Shown in pieces: positions 16,500-25,876 of a stretch of 64,000 nt of DNA. The notes beneath the pieces are model-generated. The model worked only from the letters and a program-made list of their open reading frames with translations. It did no database searches and had not been told where the DNA came from. The DNA is from Oscillospiraceae bacterium (GTDB lineage Bacteria; Bacillota; Clostridia; Oscillospirales; Ruminococcaceae), in assembly GCA_022791945.1 (NCBI GenBank), contig JAAVZY010000072.1, positions 1-64,000 of the forward strand, written 5' to 3'. Made by a program: the position numbers and the translations under genes. How positions within the stretch are numbered: position 1 is the first letter of the stretch; the number at the start of each line of letters is the position of its first letter.

Positions 16500-16940
16500 A
16501 TGGAGGATCTGGTCGAAAAGCTGCAAGGGATTCTGGGCTCTCCGGAAGGACAGGAGCAGCTCCGGAGCATCCAGTCCATGCTTGGAATGGGAGGGGACTC
16601 CCCGCAGGAAGCAGAAGCGGCGCCTGTCCCCTCCGCGCCCGCTCCGACGCTGGATCTCTCAGCCCTGTCGGGACTACTGGGGAATCTGGGGGGAAGCGGG
16701 CCCCAGCAGGCAGCGGAACAGCCGGCTCTGCCCGGCATTGATATGAATATGATTCTCCAGCTCCAGAGAGCATTCCAGGCCATGAACCCCGCCGACGACA
16801 AAAACGCCCGGCTGCTCATGGCCCTGAAGCCGCATTTCAGCCCCCGGCGGCAGGCCAAGGTGGATCAGGCAATGAGCCTGATGCGCCTGTTCTCCATGCT
16901 CCCCCTGCTTCGGGAAAGCGGCATCTTCGCTGGGCTCTGA
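16500..16940 (+). CDS. helical protein with Pro/Ala linker, unrecognised
   Basis: The 146-residue product has an N-terminal helix (MEDLVEKLQGILGSPEGQEQLRSI), a Pro/Ala-rich linker (about 35-55), and a conserved-looking C-terminal helical region (QRAFQAMNPADDKNARLLMAL, then KPHFSPRRQAKVDQAMSLMR) ending LPLLRESGIFAGL. It lies between two other small genes on the same strand. I have no firm family name. GGAAGG lies 11-12 bases upstream of the ATG. Confidence 0.75.
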   Translation: MEDLVEKLQGILGSPEGQEQLRSIQSMLGMGGDSPQEAEAAPVPSAPAPTLDLSALSGLLGNLGGSGPQQAAEQPALPGIDMNMILQLQRAFQAMNPADDKNARLLMALKPHFSPRRQAKVDQAMSLMRLFSMLPLLRESGIFAGL

Positions 16941-17475
16941 GAGCCTGTTCAGAATCTCTGCCTGCATCGAAGGGCAAGGCCGCGAGACTCTGTCTCGCGC
17001 TCTGCGGTGCGTCGTGAAACGACGCACCTAGGAATTCGGCTTCGCCGAATTCTGAGATGCGCCGCTGGCGGCGCATCGGGAAGGGATTCCCCTTGGATTC
17101 CCATTATTTCAAGGGCTTTTTTAAGGGCGGAAAAGGGTGGGGTCAAGTCTGTACAGACTTCCGGCTTTCTGCCACGCAGAGAGTCTGATTCCCGCAGTAC
17201 GCTTTTTTCGTAAAGAAAGAAGCTCTCTCCTGTGTGCGGGGTACTTCCTGTGCCGCACCAGGCTTCCTGCGCAGAGCGGCGCTCGGGACTTTCTGCGTCA
17301 CAGCCTCTGGCCCGCACGTAGGGCTGAATTTTTTCTTTACGAAAAAATGGGTAGGCGGGCGATCGTCCCTGCGGGAAGTATCAGCGAGGCAGGCCCACCC
17401 CCCAAAAAAATTTACGGGAATCCAAGGGGATTTAATCCCCTTGGCAGAGCGCGAGACGGCGTCTCGCGACCTTCC
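16940..17475. repeat. composite palindromic element, long form (block 7)
   Basis: Starts with a MITE-like half-end (GAGCCTGTTCAGAATCTC), then CGCGAGAC/GTCTCGCG (16981-16999), GTGCGTCGT/ACGACGCAC (17007-17027), a GAATTC hairpin, GATGCGCCGC/GCGGCGCATC, GTCTGTACAGAC, two TTTTTTC...GAAAAAA cores in opposite contexts, CCAAGGGGAT/ATCCCCTTGG and again CGCGAGAC/GTCTCGCG at the right end. No gene is seen in 16941-17544. Confidence 0.85.
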
Positions 17476-17544
17476 CCCGATACAAAAGAGGCTGAATAGG
17501 CGCTCTGAGGGAATCAAAGTATCTGAGGGAAAGGAGGAGCGGCA

Positions 17545-17922
17545 GTGGCAGTCGTCAGCGGGTATTCCAGCGCCCAAATGCTGGCCATGCAGAAGGACGC
17601 TATCCGGCGAGTCAACGAGATGCAGCGTCAGGCGCAGGAGCGTCTCCGTCAGACGCAAAGCCTTCTTCAGGAACCGGACGCCCCCCCGGAGGAGGTACCG
17701 GCGCAGGAGCCTGCTCCCTCCCCGGAGCCGAAGGAGACAGCCCCACCGGCTCAGCCGCAGGAAACAGCCGCCCCGGAGGAAAGCGGAAATCCCTTTCAAG
17801 GGATCTTTCAGCGTCTGGGGCTGGACGAGGAGAGTGTTCTGCTGCTGCTCCTTCTGCTTCTGCTGGTAAACGAAGGCGCGGACTCCAAGCTGATCCTGGC
17901 CCTGGTCTACATACTCCTGTAA
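17545..17922 (+). CDS. small protein with coiled N-terminus and extreme Leu-rich C-terminus
   Basis: The 125-residue product starts at GTG 17545 with AAAGGAGG 6-8 bases upstream. An N-terminal helical region (AMQKDAIRRVNEMQRQAQER) is followed by a Pro/Glu linker (about 45-85) and a hydrophobic end containing ten consecutive Leu residues (about 97-106), then VNEGADSKLILALVYILL. The C-terminus is probably membrane embedded. It closes the run of three small genes and is followed by a strong terminator. No family recognised. Confidence 0.75.
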   Translation: MAVVSGYSSAQMLAMQKDAIRRVNEMQRQAQERLRQTQSLLQEPDAPPEEVPAQEPAPSPEPKETAPPAQPQETAAPEESGNPFQGIFQRLGLDEESVLLLLLLLLLVNEGADSKLILALVYILL

Positions 17923-17933
17923 CCTCCCGCAGG

Positions 17934-17970
17934 CATTTGCGCCCCGGCATATGATGCCGGGGCGCAAATG
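17934..17970. terminator. perfect bidirectional hairpin between convergent genes
   Basis: CATTTGCGCCCCGGCAT pairs perfectly with its reverse complement around a 3-base loop (17+3+17). It lies between the stops of the plus-strand gene at 17922 and the minus-strand transketolase half at 17981. T-runs are short. Confidence 0.8.
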
Positions 17971-17980
17971 TTATAGGCCG

Positions 17981-18928
17981 TCAGGCTTTTGCTTTGACTG
18001 CTTCCTGAACCGTCCGGACAATCCCGGAGGCGTTCAAGCCGTAGTGATCCAGCAGCTCCAGGGCAGGGCCGGACATGCCGAATTCATCCTGGACGCCGAT
18101 CTTGACTACCCGCACCGGATATTCTTCCCCGCAAAGCTCGCTGACCGCGCTGCCCAGGCCGCCGATGACGTTGTGCTCCTCTACGGTGACCAGCAGTCCC
18201 GTCTCCCGGGCCGCTTTCAGCACCAGCTCCCGATCCAGGGGCTTGATGGTGTGCAGGTTGATCACCCTGGCGCGGATGCCCTGCTCCCGCAGAAGCTCCG
18301 CTGCCTCCAGAGCAGGGGAAACCATCAGACCGGTTGCCAGGATCGCCGCGTCGTCTCCTTCCCGGAGCTGGATCCCCTTCCCGATCTCAAAGTGATACCC
18401 GGGAAAGTCGTTGATGACCGGCACGGGCAGGCGTCCCAGCCGCACATAGGCCGGACCGTCATAGTCCAGCAGAGCCTTGATCGCCGCCCTGGTCTCCACA
18501 TCGTCTGAGGGATTGAGCACGGTCATGCCGGGGATCACCCGCATAAGGGCAATGTCCTCGCAGCACTGATGGGAGGCCCCGTCCTCTCCCACGGAAATGC
18601 CTGCGTGAGTGGCGCAGATCCGCACTGGCAGGTGGGGGTATCCGATGGAATTGCGGATGATCTCAAAGGCGCGTCCTGCGGCAAACATGGCAAAGGAGCT
18701 GGCAAACACCTTTTTCCCAGTGGAGGCCAGGCCCGCCGCGATGCCCATCATATCGCACTCCGCAATGCCGCAGTTGATAAACCGCTGGGGGAACGCCGCC
18801 CGAAACAGCTTGGTCATGGTCGCTCCCGCCAGATCCGCATCCAGCACCAGAATGTCCGGATCCTGGGCGGCGTACTCCACCAAAGCCTTGCCGTAGCTCT
18901 CGCGGGTGGCTATTTTCTGATCACTCAT
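17981..18928 (-). CDS. transketolase, C-terminal subunit
   Basis: The 315-residue protein has the pyrimidine-binding transketolase domain (GIAECDMMGIAAGLASTGKKVF, THAGISVGEDGASHQ) and the C-terminal domain (AILATGLMVSPALEAAELL, VEEHNVIGGLGSAV). It pairs with the N-terminal half encoded 32 bases upstream to form a two-subunit transketolase, as is common in Clostridia and archaea. ATG 18928 is chosen over 18940 because AAAGGA directly touches the first ATG but lies about 11 bases from the second. Confidence 0.93.
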   Translation of the reverse strand: MSDQKIATRESYGKALVEYAAQDPDILVLDADLAGATMTKLFRAAFPQRFINCGIAECDMMGIAAGLASTGKKVFASSFAMFAAGRAFEIIRNSIGYPHLPVRICATHAGISVGEDGASHQCCEDIALMRVIPGMTVLNPSDDVETRAAIKALLDYDGPAYVRLGRLPVPVINDFPGYHFEIGKGIQLREGDDAAILATGLMVSPALEAAELLREQGIRARVINLHTIKPLDRELVLKAARETGLLVTVEEHNVIGGLGSAVSELCGEEYPVRVVKIGVQDEFGMSGPALELLDHYGLNASGIVRTVQEAVKAKA

Positions 18929-18960
18929 CTTTCTGATCATTCCTTTCCTATCCTGCCCGG

Positions 18961-19803
18961 CTATTCGCCCAGGGCCTCCAGCTGCCGGTTCAGCTCCTTC
19001 ATGGCGGCGGCGTACTGCTCATCGTCAGGCCCCTTGCCATGCCAGCCCACTTGATCCTCCATGAAGGAAACGCCCTTTCCCTTTATGGTTTTCTGGATGA
19101 TCACCGTAGGTCTGCCCTTGGTCCGGCGGGCCTGGGCCAGAGCGTCTTCGATCTGCTCCCAGTCGTGACCGTCGATCTCCACCACGTTCCAGCCGAAGGC
19201 GGCGAATTTCTCCGGGATCGGCTCCGGGCTGCACACCTCAGACAGCCGCCCGTCGATCTGAAGGCCGTTATAGTCCACGATTGCGGTCAGATTGTCCAGC
19301 TTGTAGAAGGCCGCGAACATGGCCGCCTCCCAAACCAGGCCCTCCTCCAGCTCGCCGTCTCCCAGCATGGCGCAGACCCGCCAGTCCTTTTCCGACAGCT
19401 TGGCAGACAACGCCATCCCGCAGGCGGCGGAAATGCCCTGTCCCAGGGAGCCGGTGCTCATGTCAATGCCGGGAGTGTCGTTCATGTTGGGATGCCCCTG
19501 GAGCATGGCGCCCACATGGCGCAGGTTCTTCAGCTCTTCCTGGGGGAAAAAGCCCCGCAGCGCCAGCGCCGCGTACAGGGCGGGCGCACAGTGTCCTTTG
19601 GAGAGCACAAACCGATCCCGCTCCTCCCAGTGAGGATTGGCGGGATCCACCCGCAGCTCCTGAAAATAGAGGTAGGTGATCATGTCCGCCGCCGACAGGG
19701 ATCCGCCGGGATGCCCGGATTTGGCGGAATGAACTCCTTCCAGCACACCCATCCGAACCTTGCAGGCCAGCTTTTGCAGGCTCCGCTTCTTTGCATCATC
19801 CAT
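18961..19803 (-). CDS. transketolase, N-terminal subunit
   Basis: The 280-residue protein carries the TPP-binding transketolase domain: SAKSGHPGGSLSAADMI, SKGHCAPALYAAL and the TPP/metal motif GDGELEEGLVWEA with the distal Asn in VDYNGLQIDG. With the downstream subunit it interconverts pentose phosphates and glycolytic sugars. ATG 19803 follows AGAAAGGAAG. Confidence 0.93.
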   Translation of the reverse strand: MDDAKKRSLQKLACKVRMGVLEGVHSAKSGHPGGSLSAADMITYLYFQELRVDPANPHWEERDRFVLSKGHCAPALYAALALRGFFPQEELKNLRHVGAMLQGHPNMNDTPGIDMSTGSLGQGISAACGMALSAKLSEKDWRVCAMLGDGELEEGLVWEAAMFAAFYKLDNLTAIVDYNGLQIDGRLSEVCSPEPIPEKFAAFGWNVVEIDGHDWEQIEDALAQARRTKGRPTVIIQKTIKGKGVSFMEDQVGWHGKGPDDEQYAAAMKELNRQLEALGE

Positions 19804-19844
19804 CAATCCGTTCTTCCTTTCTTTCTGAGTTTCTGCGCCGTGGT

Positions 19845-20580
19845 CGGGCAAGGCCGCGAGACGCTGTCTCGCGGCTCTGCGGTGCGTCGTTTCACGACGC
19901 ACCTAGGAATTCGGCTTCGCCGAATTCTAAGATGCGCCGCTGGCGGCGCATCGGGGATCTAAATCCCCTTGGAACCCGTAATTTTTGAAGGGCTTTTTTA
20001 AGGGCGGAAAAAAGGGGGGTTAAGTCTGTACAGACTTCCTTCCTCCTGCCACATAGACAGTCTGATTCACGCAGTACGCTTTTTTCGCAAAGAAAAAAGC
20101 TCCCTCCTGCGTGCGGGGTACTTCCTGCGCCGCAGAAAGTCTTGAGCGTAGTACTACCACGCTCACAGGCTCTGCGGGGAGGGATTTGGTGCCACGATCG
20201 GAATCCTTCCACCACCGTCGTCCCGCTGGTCCGACGGTGCCCCCCTCCCTTTAACAAGGGGGCTGGCAGGGATGCCGCCACTAGGCGGTAGCCCTAACTG
20301 GGGGATTCCGTACGTCGTACAGTGTCCCCTCCCCGCAGAGAGTATGAGCGCAGCAGAACCCGCTCGAAATTTTCTGCGTCGCACCTTCTGCGCCGCCTAT
20401 GGGAATGAATTTTTCTTTACGAAAAAATGGGTAGGCGGGCGATCGTCCCTACGGGAGTACCAGCGAGGCAGCGAGGCAGGAACCAAAATTCTGCCCCCCA
20501 TACCCCCAAAGACAGGATTCCAAAGGGACGCGTCCCTTTGGCAGGAGCTCGAGGACAGCGTCCTCGAGGTCTTGGCCTTC
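19845..20580. repeat. composite palindromic element, long form (block 8)
   Basis: Left arm: CGCGAGAC/GTCTCGCG, GTGCGTCGT/ACGACGCAC with TTC loop (19882-19902), GAATTC hairpin, GATGCGCCGC hairpin. Core: GTCTGTACAGAC (about 20026-20037), GC-TTTTTTC...GCAAAGAAAAAAGC, the large module shared with blocks 4, 5 and 13 (about 20185-20310), and TTTTTCTTTACGAAAAAA. Right arm: CCAAAGGGACGCGTCCCTTTGG-type stem and CTCGAGGAC/GTCCTCGAG-type stem. No gene is seen in 19804-20606. Confidence 0.85.
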
Positions 20581-20606
20581 CGAACACGCACCACCCCACC
20601 AGACGC

Positions 20607-21422
20607 TTACAGCTCCCCGCAATGGGCCATCAGCCAGTCAATCAGCTCTGCGACGCCGTTGTCCTCGCAGCGGCCGGTTACCCGATCGGCAGCGGACTTG
20701 ACCGCCTCCGGGGCGTTGCCCATGGCAACGCCGATGCCGGCCCGGCAGAGCATTTCCGCATCATTATAATAATCCCCGACTGCAATGGTGTTTTTCAGGG
20801 ACTTGCCATAGGTTTTCGCCAGCTCCTCCAAGGGATAGCCCTTGTTGATGCCCTCCGGCAGCATCTCAAAACAGTTCCCGCCGGAAGCCACAAACTCCAC
20901 CCCCGGATACCCCCGGGCCCGGATCCAGTCGGCAACCCGGTCGAAATCCTCCAGGCGGATGGCGAACAGCACCTTGCAGCAGTCCTCCGGAAGCTCCTGG
21001 GCGGAGCAGTGGAAAGCTGTCAGCCCATGGACGGTGACAATGTTTTCCAGCTCCTCATTGGAGGCCACCAGGTAATACTCGTCCCGGACATTGATGCCCT
21101 CAATGGCCACCATAGGATCGTAGGCCTGCACCTCCCGGACGATCTGCCGGAAGATGGGCGGCAGGGGCTGATACCAGGTGTGCCGCCCCCAGTCCACGTG
21201 ATAGACCACAGCGCCATTGTTGCAGATGATTCCCTGATGAACCTCCAAGAGATCGATATAGGGCCGGGCGGAGGCGGGCGAGCGCCCGGTGGCTACCGTA
21301 AAGCTCCCGCCCTTTTCACGGAACCGGGCGATGGCGTCCAGGTTTTCCAGGGAAATACCGGCCATCTCAGGCACTAAGGTGCCGTCCAGGTCTGAGACAA
21401 TCAGCATATCGGATATGTTCAT
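20607..21422 (-). CDS. Cof-type HAD-IIB family phosphatase
   Basis: The 271-residue protein has the HAD catalytic motif DLDGTL (nucleophile Asp in VSDLDGTLV), motif II TGRS, the motif III Lys (GINKGYPLEEL) and GDYYNDAEML motif IV. The C2-type cap between motifs II and III marks the Cof/IIB group, which removes phosphate from sugar phosphates or cofactors. It overlaps the rluD stop by 4 bases and is the last gene of the cluster. The exact substrate is not evident. Confidence 0.92.
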   Translation of the reverse strand: MNISDMLIVSDLDGTLVPEMAGISLENLDAIARFREKGGSFTVATGRSPASARPYIDLLEVHQGIICNNGAVVYHVDWGRHTWYQPLPPIFRQIVREVQAYDPMVAIEGINVRDEYYLVASNEELENIVTVHGLTAFHCSAQELPEDCCKVLFAIRLEDFDRVADWIRARGYPGVEFVASGGNCFEMLPEGINKGYPLEELAKTYGKSLKNTIAVGDYYNDAEMLCRAGIGVAMGNAPEAVKSAADRVTGRCEDNGVAELIDWLMAHCGEL

Positions 21423-22354
21423 TCCAGGCTCCTTTCGTCGTCGGACGCCCCTCCAACGGAGCGCAGAAATGTCTGAAAATAGGCCGGGAGCGGGCTGTCA
21501 AAGGAAAGGTGTTCCCCTGTGCAGGGGTGGAGAAAGCCGATGGTCCTGGCGTGAAGGCACTGCCCGTTCAGGGAGCGGATCACCTTCCTGGGGCCATAGA
21601 CCTCATCCCCCGCCACCGGATGCCCCAGCGCTGCCATGTGTACCCGGATCTGATGGGTGCGCCCTGTCTCCAGCCGGCAGCGAATGTGGCAGAACCCCTC
21701 CAGCCGCTGCAAAACCTGATAATGGGTGACCGCGTTCCGGGCGTTCTCATAGGTGACGCACATCTTCTTGCGATCCTGCCGGCTCCGCCCAATGGGGAGC
21801 TCCACTGTCCCGGACTCCTCCCGGAGGGAGCCGTAAACCACCGCCTCATACTCCCGCAGGAAGCTGTGGGCCTGAATCTGCGCAGCCAGCCCCTGATGGG
21901 CCCGGTCGTTTTTCGCTACAATCAGCAGTCCGCTGGTGTTCTTGTCAATGCGGTGGACGATTCCCGGTCGGATCACCCCGTTGATCCCGGAAAGATCCCG
22001 GCAATGGCTGAGCAGGGCGTTTACCAGAGTCCCGTCCGGATTTCCCGGCGCGGGATGCACCACCATGCCCTTGGGCTTGTTCACCACCAGCAGATCCCCG
22101 TCCTCATAGACGATGTCCAAAGGGATGTCCTCGGGCAGAAGCTGCAGCTCCGCCGGGGGCGGGAGCGCCACCGACAAGGCGTCCCCGGCCTTCAGCCGGG
22201 CGTTCTTGGCTGCGGGCCTGCCGTTGAGCAGGACGTTCCCCTCCTCGATGAGCTTTTGTAGGGCGGAGCGGGAGTAATCCGGCATGGCGTCCCGGAGGAA
22301 GGCGTCCAGCCGTTCCCCCGATTCCCCGGCGGTGAAAAGGATAGGCTCAGGCAT
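21419..22354 (-). CDS. rluD: RluA/RluD family pseudouridine synthase
   Basis: The 311-residue protein has an N-terminal S4 domain (SRSALQKLIEEGNVLLNG) and the catalytic motif HRIDKNTSGLLIVAK with the active-site Asp. It should convert uridines in helix 69 of 23S rRNA if it is a true RluD, as its place after lspA (the ylyB position) suggests. It overlaps lspA by 8 bases and the HAD gene by 4. Confidence 0.93.
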   Translation of the reverse strand: MPEPILFTAGESGERLDAFLRDAMPDYSRSALQKLIEEGNVLLNGRPAAKNARLKAGDALSVALPPPAELQLLPEDIPLDIVYEDGDLLVVNKPKGMVVHPAPGNPDGTLVNALLSHCRDLSGINGVIRPGIVHRIDKNTSGLLIVAKNDRAHQGLAAQIQAHSFLREYEAVVYGSLREESGTVELPIGRSRQDRKKMCVTYENARNAVTHYQVLQRLEGFCHIRCRLETGRTHQIRVHMAALGHPVAGDEVYGPRKVIRSLNGQCLHARTIGFLHPCTGEHLSFDSPLPAYFQTFLRSVGGASDDERSLE

Positions 22355-22844
22355 CCGCTGTTTCCTCCGCAGGCTTTTCCCGATCGAAAAAGACCAGCTT
22401 GATCAGCACCAGCAGGGTGCCCACAACCACGCAGCAGTCAGCAAAGTTGAATATGGCGAAATGGATCAGCCGGAAATCCAGATAGTCGATCACATAGCCA
22501 CGGAAGATCCGGTCAATGAGGTTCCCGATCCCGCCGCCGATGATCAGGCCTGCTGTCCAGAGAAGGAAGGGGCTCCTGAGCCTGCCGCTGAGGATCAGGC
22601 CGGCCAGGGCCAGCAGGATCAGGCCGGTCAGCCCGATGAGGAAGAACGCCTTTCCCTGGAAGATGCCGAAGGCGGCGCCCCGGTTTTCCAGGTAAGTCAG
22701 ATGAAACACGTCCTGGATCAGGGGGAGGGTACCGCCGGGGCGGGGCGGGAGCCGGGTCTGAGCCAGCCATTTGAAGAGCTGATCCAGCCCTACCAGAACC
22801 GCCGCAAAAGCCAGCACCACATACTTGAGCTTATCAGATTTCAT
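22347..22844 (-). CDS. lspA: lipoprotein signal peptidase (signal peptidase II)
   Basis: The 165-residue membrane protein shows four hydrophobic segments and both catalytic aspartate motifs (GGIGNLIDRIFRGYVIDYLD and FNFADCCVVVG). It cleaves prolipoproteins at the lipobox. ATG 22844 with TGGGAG 6 bases upstream is the start; the longer frame reads into the repeat element. Its substrates in this window would include the peptide-binding lipoprotein at 34400-36040. Confidence 0.95.
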   Translation of the reverse strand: MKSDKLKYVVLAFAAVLVGLDQLFKWLAQTRLPPRPGGTLPLIQDVFHLTYLENRGAAFGIFQGKAFFLIGLTGLILLALAGLILSGRLRSPFLLWTAGLIIGGGIGNLIDRIFRGYVIDYLDFRLIHFAIFNFADCCVVVGTLLVLIKLVFFDREKPAEETADA

Positions 22845-22863
22845 ACAAACTCCCATTCTATAA

Positions 22864-23076
22864 GAGCAAGACCTTGGGGGCTCCGCCCCCAAGCCTCCGT
22901 CAAAGGGGACTGGTCCCCTTTGGAAACCCATTGTCTTTTTGCGGGGAGTGGGCCGCGGCAGGTACGGCTGGGTCAGCTTGCACGGACGGCCCCTCCCCGC
23001 AAAAAGATGACGGGAATCCAAGGGGGGCCAGCCCCCTTGGCGGAGGCTCGGAGGCGGAGCCTTCGAGGTCTTGCCC
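22864..23076. repeat. composite palindromic element with its own core (block 9)
   Basis: Outer arms: CTTGGGGGC/GCCCCCAAG with CAAAGGGGA/TCCCCTTTG on one side, CCAAGGGGG/CCCCCTTGG and a CTCGGAGGC...GCCTTCGAG stem on the other. The core is a different inverted repeat, CTTTTTGCGGGGAG (22935-22948) against CTCCCCGCAAAAAG (22993-23006). The right end GAGGTCTTGCCC abuts the ileS stop at 23077. Confidence 0.85.
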
Positions 23077-25842
23077 TTAGATATTCAGAACCTGGGCGCA
23101 GCGGGGGCAGAGGGAAGAGGCTTCGTGGTGATGGCCGTATTTCCAGCACCGCTCGCACATCTCGCCCTCGGCCCGCTCCACGGTCACGGACACCGTTTCG
23201 CCCTTATATTCGCCTTCTCCCCCGTCGCTGACGCTTACCTGGGAGCAGATCAGGATATCCGGCAGCAGCTCCTGCGCCGCCGCCAGCGTCCCGTACAGCT
23301 CCTGCGGGCAGCAGAGCGTTACCTTAGCCTCTAGGGACTTGCCAATCTGGTTCTCACTCCGCTTCAGCTCCATCGCCTTCTGCACATCGTCCCGCACCAG
23401 GCCGATCAGCTTCCACTTGGCTTCAAAGGCCGGATCTGTCTGAACGTCCACGCTCCTGTACAGCTCGTTCATCAGCACGGAGGTTCGGTTGTCGCCGGCC
23501 CGGTGGGGCATTAGGCCCCAGATTTCATCCGAGGTAAAGGCCAGAATGGGCGCCAGCATCCGGGTCAGGGCGTCCAGAATCGTAAACACCGCTGTCTGGG
23601 CGGATCGGCGGAGACGGCCGTCCGCCTGCTCGCAGTAGAGCCGATCCTTAATGATATCCAGATAGAAGCTGGACATATCCACCACGCAGAAATTGTGAAC
23701 CGCATGGAACACAATGTGGAAATCCATGGCCTCGTAGGCCGCGTTTACCTTTTCCGCCAGCCCCTTCAGCCTGGACAGGGCCAGCCGATCCAGCTCCTCC
23801 AGCTCCCCGAAGGGCACCGCGTCCCTGTCCGGATCGAAATCGTACAGGTTGCCGATCAGGTACTTGGCGGTGTTGCGGATCTTCCGGTAGGCGTCCGCCA
23901 GCTGCTTCAGCAGCTCCTTGGACAGCCGGATATCCGACTGATAATCAGAGGAAGCGATCCACAGCCGCAGGATGTCCGCGCCATACTGCTTGATCACATC
24001 CAGGGGATCGATGGCGTTGCCGGCGGATTTGTGCATGGCCCGGCCCTCGCCGTCCAGCACCATTCCGTGGGTGCAGACCGCCTTGTAGGGCGCTTTCCCG
24101 GTGGTGGCCACAGAGGTCAGCAGGGAGGACTGGAACCAGCCCCGGTACTGATCGTTCCCCTCCAGATAGAGGTCCGCGGGCCACTGGAGCTGTCCCCGCT
24201 CCTCCAGCACGGCCGCGTGGGAGACGCCGCTGTCAAACCACACGTCCAGGATGTCCATCTCCTTGACGAACTCCCCGCAGCCGCAGGCGCACTTCACCCC
24301 TGCGGGGATGATCTCGGACGCGTCGCGGAGGAACCAGGCGTCGGAGCCCTCCCGGCGGAAGAGCTCCGCAATGGCGGAGATAGTTTCCTCCGTGACAACA
24401 GGCTTGCCGCAGTCCCTGCAGTAGACAATCGGGATGGGAACGCCCCATTTCCGCTGGCGGGAGATGCACCAGTCGCTCCGGTCCCGGATCATGGCGTCGA
24501 TCCGCTTCTCGCCCCAGTCGGGGATCCACTTGATCTCCGGCAGGACGGACAGGGCCGCCTCCCGGAACCCGTCGATGGAGCAGAACCACTGCTCCGTGGC
24601 CCGGAACAGGATGGGCTGCTTGCACCGCCAGCAGTGGGGGTACTGGTGGATGATCTTCTCCAGGGCAAACAGATGCCCGGTTTCCTCCAGATGCCGGGCG
24701 ATGGCCTTGTTGGCGTCCCCGGTCATCAGGCCGGCGAAGGGGCCCGCCTCCTTGGTGAGACGGCCGCTGCTGTCCACCGGCACCACCACCGGCAGCTCCG
24801 GATACCGGGTGCAGACCTCAAAGTCCTCCACGCCGTGCCCGGGAGCGGTGTGTACGCAGCCGGTGCCGCTGTCCAGGGTCACGTGCTCCCCTACGATGAT
24901 CAGGGAATCCCGATCCAGGAAGGGGTGCCGGGTGGTCAGGCGCTCCAGCTCGCTGCCCCGGAAGCTGCCCACTGTCTCGTATTCGGTGATCCCGGCGGCC
25001 TTCATGGAGGACTCCACCAGCTGCCGGGCCATGACGTACCACTCCCCGTTGGCCTTTGCCAGGGTGTACTCATACTCCGGCCCCAGGCAGATGGCCACGT
25101 TCCCCGGCAGGGTCCAGGTGGTGGTGGTCCAGATCACGAACCAGGTTTTGCTCAGATCCGCGCCCAGGGCGGTGAACAGGCCCTTGTCATCCCTGACCGG
25201 GAACTTCACGTAGATGGAATGGCAGGGATCCTCCGCATACTCGATCTCCGCCTCCGCCAGGGCGGTGCCGCAGTCGGTACACCAGTAGACCGGCTTCAGG
25301 CCCTTGTATACATAGCCCTTCTGGGCCATTTTTCCGAACAGCTCCACCTCTTTGGCCTCGAATTCGGGCAGGAGGGTGATGTAGGGATTGTCAAAATCCC
25401 CCAGCACTCCCAGGCTCTTGAACTCCGCCTTCTGGGTTTCCACATAGGACATGGCGAACTCCCGGCAGAGCTTCCGCAGGGAGACAGGATCGATGGAGGT
25501 GGGATCCACCCCGTCCTTTTTCAGAGCCTTCAGCTCGATGGGCAGGCCGTGGGTGTCCCAGCCGGGCACGTAGGGGGCCTGATAGCCGGACATGTTCCGG
25601 TATTTGACCACAATATCCTTGAGGATCTTATTCAGGGCCGTGCCCAGGTGGATATCGCCGTTGGCGTAGGGAGGGCCGTCATGGAGGATATACTTAGGCT
25701 TACCCTCATTGTGGGCGATCAGCTGATCATAAAGCCGCTGCTCCTCCCACTCCTTGAATTTCTGCGGCTCCCGGGCGGGCAGGCTGCCCCGCATGGGAAA
25801 ATCGGTTTTCGGAAGGTTCAGCGTATCGTTATAATCTGCCAT
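23077..25842 (-). CDS. ileS: isoleucyl-tRNA synthetase
   Basis: The 921-residue class I synthetase has the catalytic N-terminal motif in [19 protein letters not shown], a KMSKS-equivalent loop ([10 protein letters not shown]), the CP1 editing domain ([24 protein letters not shown]) and a C-terminal zinc finger (CERCWKYG...CPRC). HIGH is HLGT and KMSKS is AMHKS, tolerated variants. It charges tRNA-Ile. The place between divIVA and lspA matches Firmicutes order. There is no T-box because divIVA ends only 34 bases upstream. Confidence 0.97.
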   Translation of the reverse strand: MADYNDTLNLPKTDFPMRGSLPAREPQKFKEWEEQRLYDQLIAHNEGKPKYILHDGPPYANGDIHLGTALNKILKDIVVKYRNMSGYQAPYVPGWDTHGLPIELKALKKDGVDPTSIDPVSLRKLCREFAMSYVETQKAEFKSLGVLGDFDNPYITLLPEFEAKEVELFGKMAQKGYVYKGLKPVYWCTDCGTALAEAEIEYAEDPCHSIYVKFPVRDDKGLFTALGADLSKTWFVIWTTTTWTLPGNVAICLGPEYEYTLAKANGEWYVMARQLVESSMKAAGITEYETVGSFRGSELERLTTRHPFLDRDSLIIVGEHVTLDSGTGCVHTAPGHGVEDFEVCTRYPELPVVVPVDSSGRLTKEAGPFAGLMTGDANKAIARHLEETGHLFALEKIIHQYPHCWRCKQPILFRATEQWFCSIDGFREAALSVLPEIKWIPDWGEKRIDAMIRDRSDWCISRQRKWGVPIPIVYCRDCGKPVVTEETISAIAELFRREGSDAWFLRDASEIIPAGVKCACGCGEFVKEMDILDVWFDSGVSHAAVLEERGQLQWPADLYLEGNDQYRGWFQSSLLTSVATTGKAPYKAVCTHGMVLDGEGRAMHKSAGNAIDPLDVIKQYGADILRLWIASSDYQSDIRLSKELLKQLADAYRKIRNTAKYLIGNLYDFDPDRDAVPFGELEELDRLALSRLKGLAEKVNAAYEAMDFHIVFHAVHNFCVVDMSSFYLDIIKDRLYCEQADGRLRRSAQTAVFTILDALTRMLAPILAFTSDEIWGLMPHRAGDNRTSVLMNELYRSVDVQTDPAFEAKWKLIGLVRDDVQKAMELKRSENQIGKSLEAKVTLCCPQELYGTLAAAQELLPDILICSQVSVSDGGEGEYKGETVSVTVERAEGEMCERCWKYGHHHEASSLCPRCAQVLNI

Positions 25843-25876
25843 GGGAAATCACTCTCCTGTTTAGAAATGAGACTGG

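Noticed and set aside
18961-19803. Split transketolase as a broken gene
   Set aside because: Both halves have good starts and complete domains, and the two-subunit form is well known in Clostridia and archaea.
23077-25842. T-box riboswitch ahead of ileS
   Set aside because: Only 34 bases separate divIVA from ileS, which leaves no room for a T-box.
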